Source: Alliaria petiolata (lineage: Eukaryota; Streptophyta; Magnoliopsida; Brassicales; Brassicaceae). Taken from it: 64,000 nucleotides of DNA. The DNA is taken from the NCBI GenBank assembly GCA_020283515.1, contig JAHZTW010000001.1, forward strand, positions 386,749,683 to 386,813,682, read 5' to 3'. The notes beneath the pieces were generated by a model that was not told the DNA's origin, made no database searches, and saw nothing but the letters and a program-made list of their open reading frames with translations. The translations under genes were made by a program, and so were the position numbers. Positions 1-11,800 of this stretch are shown piece after piece (the stretch's first letter is position 1; every line of letters begins with the position of its first letter).

Positions 1-1210
1 ATATTAAACGCATGAAACAACCTACATAGAATTTCTAGCATTTTCAGTTAACCAGTTCAATCATATTCGTACTCAATTATTTGCAACAACTCAATCAGCC
101 TAGCAAGTCTATATCACATTTCCAAGGATCAACCGCCCAAGGTACTCATTCTCTGCCACTGCCCATACCGTGTTTGACAAGTCACAAGGTGCCACCGCCC
201 ACTACAGGGTTTGACAATGGCTCGTCAGCCCTTTCCCGATCACTACAACTTCACAATAGTCCCTCGTTGTAGGCCGTCAATCAACACTAATCCGACCGAT
301 CAGCGGTACAATATCGGCAACTAAGCCACACACATAAATACTATCATTCCGTATAACTTTCAACTAAACAATGCACTAAATACCAATCATATAACAATTA
401 CCACATTCATCAACATCAAGCATCAATCAAATCTAATCCCTATATAAAGTATATAAATATTACTAATTCAACTAATGCATCTTTAGGAATCATAAACCAA
501 TCCCCACTTTTGAGTTTGGTTGGAAATGAGAAGTCGAGAAAAACGGTTACTGCGGTTGAAGGTCGAAAACTGCGTTTAGGAAAATAGCGTTTAGGTTTCC
601 TTAAATAGAACATCTCTAAGTTAGAACATTCCAAAATAAAACATTTGGATTTTTCGGATTAGGGTTCATAATTTCAGAATTAATTGGTTTGCTTGCGCAG
701 AAAGAAACAACTATAACTCACCGAGTAGAGCACCAAATCACACGATCTTAGATTCTAAGGAAACCTTGGAGTGTCCTCTTTCCAAAGGTACCAAGATCCG
801 TCTCTGGGTCTTTCCGGTTCGTCGGGAAAAGGTCTCGAAAGTTGACGGCTCGGAGGTTCGATCTACGGAAACCCGTTTCGGGAAAACGCACATAACTTTC
901 AGTATACAACTCTAAATGACGAACCGTTTTCGTCTAGAGACAGATCTAGGAGTTGAGTACTTCGCCTAGAATTTTCACTTCAAACAAACCCGATCTGACC
1001 AGCCGTTTCTCTGCTACACAAAAACGGGTCTGAACTGCCTTCTTTGGCCTTCTAGGTTGTTCCTCCTTCTTCCTCCTCTCACGCACCTTCTCTCCCTTTC
1101 TTCTTTCTCGATTTCTTCTTCTTCTTCTCTCCTCTCACGCTCCTTCTCTCCTTTTATACAGAATGGAGGGAGATGATCTTTTAGGTGAAGAGATTTAAGT
1201 GGGATTTTTA
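1..1210 (-). repeat. Unassigned repeat-like DNA, possibly a retrotransposon LTR
   Basis: No credible coding region is visible. Read on the minus strand, a TATA-like TATAAAAGG at about 1152-1160 is followed by a purine-rich leader (CT-rich on the plus strand, about 1055-1150). That arrangement resembles the U3/R start of a Ty3-type LTR. Neither terminus nor a target duplication could be placed, so the assignment is weak. Confidence 0.3.
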
Positions 1211-1370
1211 GTGGTGGGGCAAAAAACTATGGTGACCATTCTTTTAATGTCGGGGATTTATAGTGGGTATTATCAAGAGATTGGTGGGGAGGTTACTGTC
1301 GGTTTGGGGATGCTACAGCTTATATGTGTAATGAAACTCTCTTAAAGTGCCTTGTAGTGTAATAATCTCC

Positions 1371-2230
1371 GTGATTAGAGGGTGCTAGGTTCTAGTTCTA
1401 GACTATACTTGATGGAAGCCAAAGTTTAATTTGTTGGTCAATAAAATTTTGAGAGTGAAGATTGTTTAGGAAGATTGTCTACGTATTCTGGTTGATTCCA
1501 CGAATGACAGTCTTCATCTTCATCTTTCAGTGTCCATTGTTGCCTTTTTCAGAAATATCTTGAGAAATCAATTGATTATCTTTAAATCAGATTGCATAAA
1601 TAGTCCTTGCTAAAGTGGAGCATATATACCATATTGAAGTCTTAGATTTTAGGCACGAGAGGCCACACGTTAAAGAGATACATTAAGGTTTGCGTTGGAT
1701 GATATTAAGTTTCTTAAACTTTCAACTCAAAACTAATTGGCCATGAATGGATTGGCCGAAATCCCTTAAATATATACTTGATATGAGATATTTCTCACAC
1801 ACTCTTTACAGATTAAGGCACATGACCCAATAATCTCTATCTAATTCCTAATATGTGAATTGGTAATTTTCTGCGACTGGTTCAATGAAATCTCTTGTAA
1901 AGGGATGAGAGAGTGATAGAAGATGAGATTACAATGGTTCTCCAACCAGCTGAATGAGCTCATCCCAGAGAAAATTGATCGGAAATCCACAAAGGAGATG
2001 AGATTATATTCCGAAAGAGAAAATTGAAACACGATCACCACGACAACAACAACCTACCATTACATCGTTGCCAACAGACTATTTCTTCTCAAAATGCATA
2101 ATTTGCACATTTCTTCTCGTCTTTCTAAATGATAAAAAAAAAATATGTGTGTTGACAACAAATACGAATCTTATCTTCCCGTGGAATAATACGAATCTTA
2201 GGAGACATGCAAGGATTCATGATCACATGC
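1371..2230 (+). repeat. Dispersed repeat family R, copy 1
   Basis: This stretch aligns by eye with 25447-26170, and its first part with 22317-22690. Shared landmarks include GGTTCTAGTTCTAGACTATA near the start, a block around 1680-1730, TCTATCTAATTCCTAA near 1840, and the CCGTGGAATAATA block near 2180. It diverges more from the other two copies than they do from each other. No coding capacity or clear termini are visible, and the class is unknown. Confidence 0.6.
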
Positions 2231-2306
2231 ACTACTCACACACACAACTCGGTAAGGGGTTTTACTTGAATCCGAAGATGATGCAGCCACCACTACCCTC
2301 TCTTCA

Positions 2307-2933
2307 ACGGGTAAAAGCTCATTTAATTCCTCAACGAATTGCAATCGGCACATTAAATCTTCAACTATCGTATGCGCAGAATAATTCATAACCTCGTAGT
2401 TGACATTGCAAAATCATTATTAAAATAGTCAATTGTTAACGTTGAAATTGCAAGACGTTAAATCTATTTCTCTGTCATCCGACAAATTCTCATTTTATTC
2501 TCCAACTATTTACAATCGGTACATTAAATCCCCAACTATTTTCATGTGTAGAATAATTCCTCAACTCGTGGTTGACTTCGCAAAATCGTGATAAAAATAG
2601 TCAACTGTTAACCTCAAAAAGTTTTGATATTCGCCATCGTTCAAACCTTTTATGCGATGAACCGCACATTGAACTTCTCCGCACATTGACTTCTCCAAGT
2701 AAACCTTCTTGAACTTCTCCGCACGTTGAACTCATAGTTGGAAAATTAAATGAGCATTTTTCTGACGACAGAGAAATAGATTTAACGTCTCGCCATTTCA
2801 TTGTTAACGATTGACTATATTTATCACGATTTTGCAAAGTCAACTACAGGTTAAGGAATTATTTTGCGCATGCGATAGTTGGGGATTTAATGTGCCGATT
2901 TCAATTCGTTGGAGAATTAAATGAACATTTTCC
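2307..2933. mobile_element. Non-autonomous MULE-like element, 627 bp, long inverted ends
   Basis: The two ends are inverted copies of about 180 bp. Both contain GGCACATTAAAT, a GTTGACTTTGCAAAAT-like block and an AGAGAAATAGATTTAACG block. The element is flanked by a perfect 9-bp direct repeat, CTCTCTTCA, at 2298-2306 and 2934-2942. Long TIRs plus a 9-bp target duplication are the signature of Mutator-like elements. It has no transposase, so it would depend on a helper. Confidence 0.75.
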
Positions 2934-2942
2934 CTCTCTTCA

Positions 2943-3261
2943 ATAGTGTGGGATCTAACATGGTCCGAAGAGTACATGCAGTCGTCGCCACTACCTTCTC
3001 CTATGAGGTCTAAGATATTCCAAAAACTACATGCAATTGCCACTACATTCCCTTCCTCTTCCTTCCTGATGCGGGGTCATGTGAACGACCGAAAGATCAC
3101 GATAACCACTAATACTCTCGACATTACCGTAAGGGGTCATATATGCGTCATATGATCACACGATGCCACAAATACCTCACCACTACAGGTTATGAGTCAT
3201 CAGTCATGCATGGTTCGAAGTTTACATTCAAAATCTCCACCTCCTTCACAACAATTTCACG
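2943..3261. other. Repeat-derived spacer, no gene seen
   Basis: This contains degenerate copies of motifs seen just left of the 2307 MULE-like element, such as ATGCAGTCGTCGCCACTACC beside the earlier ATGCAGCCACCACTACC. No open frame of interest is present. Confidence 0.5.
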
Positions 3262-3416
3262 CCATCACATGCAAATGCAATCACACAACTTGCAATGCAA
3301 CTAGTCACAAAGAATCAATTTAATGAAATCTAAGTGCGNCCATCACATGCAAATGCAATCACACAACTTGCAATGCAACTAGTCACAAAGAATCAATTTA
3401 ATGAAATCTAAGTGCG
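3262..3416 (+). repeat. Exact 77-bp direct duplication around a single N
   Basis: Bases 3262-3338 and 3340-3416 are identical over 77 bp and are separated only by the N at 3339. An exact duplication with an N exactly between the copies is what an unmerged overlap of two contig ends looks like, so this is probably an assembly artefact. Confidence 0.9.
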
Positions 3417-3569
3417 CCTAAACCTCAACATGCAACACAATCAACTCACATTCGAGAATCATTGATTAAGCTGAAAGACTCCTAGCTTAGATTCCTTTAC
3501 TACAAACCGTCTAGCTTTTCAGATTGTTTATGCGCCTAGCCTTGACAACACCCAACTCACTGCCACAAC

Positions 3570-3760
3570 CTAGTTTAGAAGATGAGATTACAATATGCTC
3601 TCCAACTAGATGAATGAGCTCATGTTCATCGCAGAGAAAATTGATCGAAAATCCACAAAAGAGATGAGATCATATTCTGGTAGAGAAGATCGAAACGTGA
3701 TCACCACGAAAACAACCAACCACTTCATCGTTGCCCACAGACTACTTCTGTCGAGGGGTT
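3570..3760 (+). repeat. Fragment of repeat family R
   Basis: It aligns by eye with 1915-2095. Shared blocks include GAAGATGAGATTACAAT, GAGAAAATTGATCG, AATCCACAAA and CAGACTA. Confidence 0.55.
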
Positions 3761-3813
3761 TTTAACTCGAGGAGTATTGATTTGAAGACACCCGATATCT
3801 TTGTTTGATTTCT

Positions 3814-3944
3814 GGAATCTTTAATACGGAGTTTTAGACCCCTTCGTTGCTGGGTTCGGGAATCTCTAACAATAAGTTTTAGACCCCTTGGTTTTGACTT
3901 TGGAAACCTCTAACGCAGAGTTTTAGACCTCTTATTCGGTTTTT
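3814..3944 (+). repeat. Three-unit tandem repeat, period 43-45 bp
   Basis: Units begin at 3814, 3859 and 3902. Each runs from a GGAA(T/A)C(C/T) motif through CTAA to GTTTTAGACC. The array follows a partial copy (3745-3800) of the start of the stretch at 4195-4260. Confidence 0.65.
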
Positions 3945-4154
3945 CTTTTTGCAGGTTTTTGGTGGAAAAAATATTCGTTTTCCTTTTTTAGTAGATTTAT
4001 TTTCCGTTTCCGATAAGATATTTAAGAGATGGGCGGTTTCCCGATACTTATAGTTTCAGATTCCTTTCGTCATTTAAGGCACGCATTTATGGAAAACGTG
4101 AAAACCTTGTTCTGGCTATAAAATAGGGCTTAAGATCTCTTTCTTTTCGTAGCG

Positions 4155-4397
4155 ATGGCGATCTTCAGTAGATTAAATTCTTCGTCTAAAATTCTTCGTC
4201 GAGGGGGTTTTAACTCGAGGAGTATTGATTTGATGACACCTGATATCTTTGTTTATTATATAAGTGATAGGTTTTCTCCCGAAATTGGCGTGAAAGTTCT
4301 TTCTCTGATTGTTAGATGTGATCGAGACATTGTAGTGGTTGCGCTCGATCTTTGGAAACCGAGGAGTTTTCTCGGTTGCTCACGTTTGAAGCGGTGA
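4155..4397 (+). CDS. Possible small 80-aa gene or element leader, unknown
   Basis: I do not recognise this product. An ATG-initiated frame of 80 codons lies about 30 bp downstream of a good TATA box (CTATAAAAT, 4116-4124) and about 210 bp upstream of a polyadenylation-like AATAAATAAG (4619-4628). The predicted peptide is basic at its N-terminus and has a hydrophobic stretch near residues 47-65, with no recognisable domain. Part of the coding region (about 4195-4260) is repeated with changes at 3745-3800, in front of a tandem array. That fits a mobile or duplicated sequence, such as the promoter end of an LTR, as well as it fits a gene. Confidence that it is a real protein gene is low. Confidence 0.28.
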   Translation: MAIFSRLNSSSKILRRGGFNSRSIDLMTPDIFVYYISDRFSPEIGVKVLSLIVRCDRDIVVVALDLWKPRSFLGCSRLKR

Positions 4398-4639
4398 TCT
4401 TTCTGGCAGAGAAGACATTGTAGGTGTTATGCAGGTGGAGTAACTCTCAACTGCCTTACGAAGGTGGAGATATTTGAAGCGGTGATCTTTTGAGAGTGCT
4501 CTTCTTTTTCTTTCTCGACTCCGGTGCAGAATGAAGTTGACATGCATACGTTTAGTTGTTAGGACTTTTTAAATGTAATCGAAAAGAATGTACCTGGCGT
4601 TTGAGCCTCTCTTTGATCAATAAATAAGACTCTTTCTTC

Positions 4640-4928
4640 GATTAATATTGTTTGTACTTGTATTTGACTTTGCAAGTTGTCTGTATACCCGTTTTAAAGA
4701 TCTCTAAGCTCGATTTGTGCTGCTGGGGATCAAAAGTATGCTGAAGGTCTCGTTGCCTGATTTTCCACACGTTAACGAGTGTTAGGTGTATAATATTTAT
4801 TTGATACTTTCTCTAGTTAAGTTCAAAGTTTTTTAAAGCCATCAAAAAACCAGATGTATTTATTGTAAACAGTTTTGTTGGTTTGAATAAATTTTACATT
4901 TAATTCAAAAAAATAATAAAAAAAAAAA
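4640..4928. other. Spacer, no gene seen
   Basis: AT-rich sequence ending in an A-rich tract at about 4907-4929. The homology that this region's right neighbour shares with the other BSP promoters stops at about 4928, so this is the left edge of the proposed inverted unit. Confidence 0.5.
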
Positions 4929-5128
4929 ATGTATAAAAGAGACTTGGTCGTAATTGTACAAAACTTACGATTGTCGAACACTACCAGAGAAAAGGTCTTC
5001 GTATGACCAAAATAAAACTACTTATAATTATAAATCGACTTTTTTTTTCTCTATATAAAGCTACTATTGCTCTAAGGAAATCATTGTCTCAAAATACAAG
5101 CCAGAACAAATAATAAACAAACAAAAAG
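4929..5128 (+). promoter_or_regulatory. Promoter of the broken BSP gene
   Basis: TATA box CTATATAAAG at 5051-5060, about 70 bp before the ATG. A block at about 4952-5040 is shared with the promoters of the two intact BSP genes. It contains TTGTACAAAACTTACGATTG, an AACACTACC motif and GACCAAAATAAA. Where the two live copies have a W-box (TTGACC), this copy has ATGACC (5003-5008), so the WRKY-type core is mutated here. Confidence 0.75.
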
Positions 5129-5323
5129 ATGACGTATCACAAAATCTTCCTTATAGTCTCTTTGATGCTGGCGGTCTCACAGGTCAACGCAGTTGACTAC
5201 TCGGTTGTATAACAAACAGAGACGCAAGGTATAGAGGAAAATATTTCTGTGTGTTATTCCAATAGCTCTCGATACATACATTTATATGAAAGTAGTTTCC
5301 TAAAAACAAAAGATATACAGTAN

Positions 5324-6676
5324 TTACATTCATACTTTTGGCTTTTGGCAATTTGTAAGCTTCGGGGAGACGAATCTCTGACTCTACATCTTTGAGAAGA
5401 TTTCTGAACCCCTTTGAATTTATATTTATTGATTATGAGTTTCTCTTTATCTCTTTGCTTGTTCTCTGCTTCCATGGCTGAGTAATCTCTTAGTTAGGTT
5501 TAGGGTTTCAAGGGAACTTAGGAATCATTGAATTAAACATAGATACGGATTTATCATTCGTTGTCTTCACCTATCGTTGTGTTCATTGCTTAGACTGAAT
5601 TGATCACTTAGTCTATGATTTAGTTTTTAATCTATTCATCAAAAGTGTTATAGATTGCTTGAAAGAACATAGGAGAGCGGTTTGTCCTTAGCCAACGAAA
5701 GCTGATGCTAAGGCAATTCGTGAACAAATTGAACATGCTCGTTAATGCTTGTTTAGAATTCTAAGTTCAAACGAGAGTTTAGATACTTAGGTTGCTAGAT
5801 AAAGTGATTAATACCACGACGGTGGATTGGTTAAACATTCATGTTTGAGTTCTAGACTGAGCTTATTTGTTCCCTGAATAATTATCTGGTTCATGATCTC
5901 CGAATTCCTGCGAATTGCCCTTGACCTAGCGCTTCATTTTATTGACTTAAATCCGTTTATTAGTTGCTATTTTCGTTTGACCTTGCAAACAACAAATCAT
6001 ATCTTGTCTTAGCTTAGTTTCACCCATTAAGAATCGTAGTGTGGCCTTTGGAACTTGTGGATTCGATCCCTAAATACTACGACATTGCTTTGCACTTGCA
6101 ATAGATATTTTAGGGTTAAAACTCTGCATAGCAGTGATTAATGCTTATTCTAGCTTCGCGACCTAGAATCTGATCTTAGGTTAATTAATAGATGCGAGAG
6201 TATTATTAATAGAATAAACTAATGTTAGATGAGCAAAATATCTATTCGCAAAGAGATTTGGTTTAGGGATTTTGTGAACTATCGAACCTGAACTTTAATG
6301 CTTGTTTGAATTGTTATAATTTGCAAAGAGATTTGGAATTCTAGGGTTTAGACATAGATAATATTCGCAGCGAGAATTGGTTGATTTTACATTAGTGTTT
6401 CAAGTTCAAGAACAATTCTTAATAATTCCTAATATTTTGTCTAGATCTGCAATTAGGATTCACTTGAGAATTTCCCTGAACCTATCGGTTTGTCTCCTGA
6501 ACTTACACCGCTTTTAAATATTCGCTGTCTTTTACTTTTAATTAATTCTTCTTAAACTAATTCGAACTTAGATATTTGCTGAGTGATTATCCCTTCCATG
6601 TGGATTCGATGCCTAAATACTACAGTGATCTCTTAATTTGAGAGAGTAGCTCTAGGGTAAATTTGAGAGCATATCA
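5324..6676 (-). mobile_element. Solo-LTR-like fragment, inverted copy of the 32207 element
   Basis: Read on the minus strand it starts TGATATGCTC at 6676 and matches the left part of the element at 32207. Shared features include a CCCTAGAG motif, a GGNATCGAATCCACA motif, CTCGCTGCGA-like and CAAATCTCTTTGC blocks, and the same internal order. It interrupts the acidic tail of the DUF1985 gene at 6677. Its other end is lost at the N at 5323. Confidence 0.7.
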
Positions 6677-8713
6677 CCACGTCTTGACCATCTACCTCAC
6701 CTTGTCCATCTTCCTCATCTTTTCTATCTCCCTCTACTTGTCCATGCTCATCTAGTCCATGGTCATCTTCTCCATCTCCCCCTTGTCCATGTGGGCCGGG
6801 AGTGGGTGATTGTGTCAACATCATAGTTGTGAGCGAACAAGTATATGCAGATGTGGTAATGATGAAATCACTAACCGCGTGGACCGGAGCTTGTGGGTTC
6901 TGGTCTGAGTCAGCTCACTTGGCAGTTCTGGTATGAAACCAAGGGAGTGTGACGAGGTAAGCACAAGAGTGTCGGGTTTTTTTTCTCTTAGTTTCTGCAG
7001 TTGCGGAGACGTGCGTCTTTCGCTTGGTTCTCGCATCCTCTTTTGAGATTGAGTTGGAAGGGGTTGATCTGTAGCAAATACTCTGTTAGGTTTGAACGAT
7101 GATTAACCTTATAAAATAGAGATTGTGAAGTCATTAAATGACTAACCTTGTGGACCGAAGTATGTGGGTTTTCTTCGTGGTCAACAGCCGAAGATGACTC
7201 CATCAACTTGCTACTCGTCCCGTCCCCCTCTTTTAAGCTTATGAATCCAAGAGAAATTGACGAGGAACCCGTCAGAGTGTCAATTTTGGTTTCTTTGAGT
7301 TTCTTGAGACGGGTAGACGTGCGTCTTTGAGTGGAGAGTTTCCCTACTGATGGTCTATTCATGTGTTTCTGTTTGTTTTCAATGCGGTTTGTTTTACGAG
7401 AGTTTGTTGAATTGATCGAAGAGCTATGTGAGAACAACCACTAGATTTGATCTTCGGGATTCTGAGGGGCTGCAGATTTGACTGTTACCGTCGTACGTTT
7501 TTGGCGATGAGTCGACTTACTCGTCGAAAGCAGTTGGGTTGGTTGGACGCTTAGCTCTGGGCGCTTCTCTATTTTCTGGTTGAGTATGTGCTTCTTGTGA
7601 GCCTCTCGGGGATTGCTCTGCTTTTGGAGAATGACCGGAAGAGAGTTTTCCCCACCGGGCCATACACTTTTGGTGAAGACAAATCCACCTGCGAGAAGGT
7701 CCTCTAAGTAATTAGCCTTTTGGTTTTTCTTGTCGTCCTCCCATTCTCCCCAACCCTTTTCTACATCTGATATGTCTAGTTGTATTAGTGGGTCGACATA
7801 CAGCTGAAAGAGCAGTGACTGAAGCCTAATTATTAGATATCTGCTAAGAAGCATTGTGCAGTATGAAAGTGCAATGTCTAACACGAAGGTGATAGAAAAA
7901 AGCAGGAAGATTCTTACATTGGGATCGCACTCGGCCTTGATCACGGCGTCGTCAGTAATTACAGCATAAGGTGAGAGGGCAGGTCCCGGTAAATCAGCAA
8001 GGATGTGCTCGTCTGTAGCTGCAGCGGGCAACCTGGACAGAAGGGCGGGAATGGCCTGTAATGCAAGGAGCTGCAGCGCAAAAGGGAAGCCAATTAGCCT
8101 ATAGGTCACTTTTTGAAGGTTCATGCGGAGGACTTCCACCGGATTAACATCCTCGTTAGGGTTTCTTTTACCATAACGTATGGTGGCAATTGTCTTTAGG
8201 AATGACTCACTGCCCCAAGGAAAGTTTAAGAACATATCAATGTCAGCCAACATTGTCACATATCTGGGGTCGGCTTGTGAATTTGGTGGTTTGCCACGAG
8301 TACACCATCGACTATCAGGATGAGGGAGAGTCGAAGCCTTCTTTCGCTAGGCATTTTTCGATCTTGGGTAAGCAGATCTGCAATGTCTGCGCATGTCGTG
8401 TATGCATCTCCACCAATGAAGTCCTTCCAACAAGCATCAACTTCCTCTTTGATTTCTTCTCTTTGTTGGATGGTGGCATTATGACAGGCTTGTAGTCTTC
8501 CGGGAATTCACCGCAGTGTAGTACGGTAATACTCGCAAATTCGGAAAGAGAGAAACGAAGTGGTTGTCCACCGAACACCGTCCACATCTCGTATTTCCGT
8601 CTGGATAAAAGTTGCCTTGCTAACAGGGCGTGAATGAGTTGTAATGAAACTAGACATCTGGCGGCGGGCAACTTAAATAAGTTTCCAAACCATGAATTTT
8701 TAATTCTCTCCAT
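6677..8713 (-). pseudogene. DUF1985-domain gene remnant
   Basis: The N-terminal part (8713 to about 8315) contains a typical DUF1985 stretch: LFKLPAARCLVSLQLIHALL, then FGGQPLRFSLSEFA. The second half of the domain continues in another frame from about 8314, with motifs LADIDMFLNFPWG, YRLIGFPFALQLLALQAIP and WPGG. A one-base shift is therefore needed near 8310-8330. A probable intron (GT...AG) lies at about 7816-7915. Downstream, two related motifs (around 7310-7230 and 7020-6930) of the form RRTS..L.KL.E.K.DTL...S..LGFI form an internal repeat, followed by an Asp/Glu/Gly-rich tail cut by the LTR fragment at 6677. In Arabidopsis relatives such genes are often carried by Mutator-like elements together with Ulp1-type peptidase domains. 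No peptidase is visible here. Its function is unknown. Confidence 0.75.
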
Positions 8714-8810
8714 TTCNACGCACAGTAATGATAATGCATAAAATCAGTCTTGACATATACTCCAATTACTCCATAATTGTCGTGATAGAATATGATTTGA
8801 TTCTCCAATA

Positions 8811-8824
8811 CCCTCCCTCAAGTT
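8811..8824 (-). other. Polypurine tract of copia copy A
   Basis: AACTTGAGGGAGGG on the minus strand directly abuts the LTR terminus TATTGGAG. This is the expected site of plus-strand priming. Confidence 0.8.
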
Positions 8825-11800
8825 GGAGCATGCAAATTTTGGATGCCTAACTTGGCTTTGAAGTTATCAAACTCGTGACGTCCTAAAGGCTTTGTAAATA
8901 TATCTGCCAATTGAGAACGACTAGCAACATGAGAAGTGGCAATCGTACCTTGGAGGATTTCGTCACGTACGAAATGGCAATCCAACTCAACGTGCTTCGT
9001 TCTTTCATGAAATACTGGATTTGTGCTAATGTGGATTGCCGCCTTGTTATCACAATATACCAACATTGGATTTTCATGTCGTACTCCAAGAGTGCTAAGA
9101 ATACGTTTCAGCCATATTAGTTCTTTTGTCAAGAACGACATTGCACGGTATTCCGCTTCGGCGGAAGACATACTCACTGTTTTCTGCTTGCGTGTCTTCC
9201 ATGATATAGGTGAGTCACCAAACTGCACAAAGTACCCAGTTACCGATCGTCTCGTTATTGGACAACTTGCCCAATCAGCATCACACCAACCAGAAATTTG
9301 GAAATTAGCATCAGATCGAAGAAAAATTCCCTGACCCGGGTTTCCTTTCAAATATCGGACAGCTCTCAAAGAAGCTTGCAAGTGGTCTTCTCGTGGGTTT
9401 TGCATAAACTATGACAGAACATGCACACAATACCCCATGTCTGGCCTAGTGACGTTCAGATAGATAAGTCGTCCAACAAGTCTTCTATACCGCTGTGGAT
9501 CTAGTAGAAGCGAAGATTTCAGACAAAGCTAACTTGTGATTTTGTTCTAACGGAAACGCAGCTGGTTTGGAGCCGAGAAGTCCTGAATCTGTGATAATAT
9601 CAAGAGCGTATTTTCGCTGGCACAGATACATTCCACTCGAATTTCTTGCAACTTCTATGCCAAGAAAATATTTGAGAGCTCCTAAATCTTTCATTTTGAA
9701 GCAAGTGGAGAGATAATCTTTGAAAAATTTCACCGCCTCTGGCCTATTTCCAGTAATCACAAGATCATCAACATATATTAAAATATGTAATTGAGTCTGA
9801 CCTTTCTCGTATGTGAACAACGAGTAGTCTGATAGGCATTGTGTGAAGCCATACGCTTTCAAGGCTGTGGCAAGTTTGGCAAACCAACACCGTGGTGCTT
9901 GCTTAAGCCCATACAGAGATTTTCTGAGACGACAAACCTTGGTAGGATCAGAGGTGTGGAACCCTTGTGGTAATCTCATATAGACTTCTTCCTCCAAATC
10001 CCCATGTAGGAATGCATTTTGTACATCCATCTGATGTACATCCCATCCTCTTTTTGTTGCAACATCCAAGAATAATCGAACTGTGTTCATCTTTGCTACT
10101 GGAGCGAAAGTATCTCCATAGTCCTCTCCTTCGATCTGTCGATTCCCGAGAGCTACCAATCGTGCCTTAAATCGTTCAATTGATCCATCTGATCGATACT
10201 TGATTGTGTAAATCCATTTACATCCAATTGCCCGTTTCCCTTTCGGTAAATCTTCAATGTCATATGTCCTATTTAACTCAAGAGCGTCGATCTCAAATCT
10301 CATAGCGTCTCGAAACCGTTTGTCACGAACTGCTTGTTGATAGGTCTTGGGCACAAAATTATGAACAATTGAAGATTGAAAGGCTTGATGTTTGCTGGAA
10401 AACTTCTCACAAGTGACATAATCACTGATTGGATACACCACCTGCGATGTAGACGGAGGCAATGCTGCCGGAGCTACAGCAACTGCGTTTGTGACAAAAT
10501 TCTTCAAAGTGACAGGTGGTTGTCGTTTCCTGTGACCACGACCAAGTAGAATTGGAGGATTCTGATTTTCTGGAATTTCAGGCTGAATCGAAGGACTGGG
10601 AACGTGAATTGATGTCGACGACAAAGGGGATTTGGGATCCTGATTTGTGGTTGAATTCATAGTGGACTCAGGTGAATTTTGGCCCAAATCTTCTTCTGTT
10701 TCCATAGTGGTTTCAACGATGGGCCCAATATCAGGTGGATTAGATATTGTTTCTGTATTTGGGCTTGGGGACACAGCTGGGCCTGAAATAATTGATGGAC
10801 GCTGGACAATTAAAACATCATCTTCTTCATCGTTGATGTTCGACATCGGTTCCCAGAGATGTTGGCTTGCAATTTCTGCTTCAATCGGAGTAGATGAATT
10901 CGCATACGGGAATTCATTCTCGCAGAAGACCACATCATGGGACGTGTAGAATTCATGTTTTTCCAGATCAAACAATCTCCATCCCTTTTTCCCATATGGA
11001 TAACCCATGAAGACGCACTTTCTACTTCGTGGAGCAAATTTGTCTCCTTTCGTGGCTTGATTATGAGCATAACACAAGCTCCCAAAAACCCGTATATGAT
11101 CATAAGCTGGAGCAACATTATGAATTCGTTCATATGGAGTCATCCCACCAATCACCGAACTTGGAGTTCGATTGATTAAATAACCCGCTGTTAAGATGCA
11201 CTCGCCCCAAAATTCTATTGGGAGATTTGCTTGGAAACGCAGAGCCCGTGCGATGTTCAGTATGTGCCGATGTTTTCTTTCTACTCTGTCATTCTGCTGC
11301 GGAGTGCCTACACAAGACGTTTCATGAATAATTCCGTTGCGGAGAAAGTGTTTGGTCAAGCTCAAGAACTCTGATCCGTTATCACTTCGTACTGTTTTAA
11401 CATCAGTCTGAAATTGCCTTGTAACCATAGACAGGAAGTTCATCAAGTGAGTCGGTGCTTCAGTTTTATCTTTTAACAGATATATCCATACTCCACGGGA
11501 GTAATCATCGACTATGGTTAGGAAATAACGTGCTCCGCTGAATGATTCTGTTCGATACGGTCCCCATAAGTCGCAATGTATCAACTCAAAAATCTTCGTT
11601 GTTTTGTTAAGACTAACAAGAAAACAAGATCTTATTTGTTTTGCGCGGAGGCATACATCACACCCCTTATTCAGCAAATCAGAAGTACTTGAAACAGAAA
11701 CGACAGGAAGCGAGCAAACGACTTTAGCAGCTGGATGTCCCATCCGTTTGTGCCACAACTCAAAAGAGGTGATGTCTTGAGTTGTAGCAACAGCTGCGAT

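Larger units (their letters stand above)
5208..8810 (-). repeat. Copia LTR 1 (3' LTR), interrupted between two Ns
   Basis: LTR sequence is present at 5208-5322 and 8718-8810. The intervening 5324-8716 is unrelated DNA with an N at each edge. Only about a dozen LTR bases are missing at the junction compared with the other two LTRs. No target duplication of the inserted segment is visible, so this may be a real insertion with lost edges or a misplaced contig. Confidence 0.85.
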
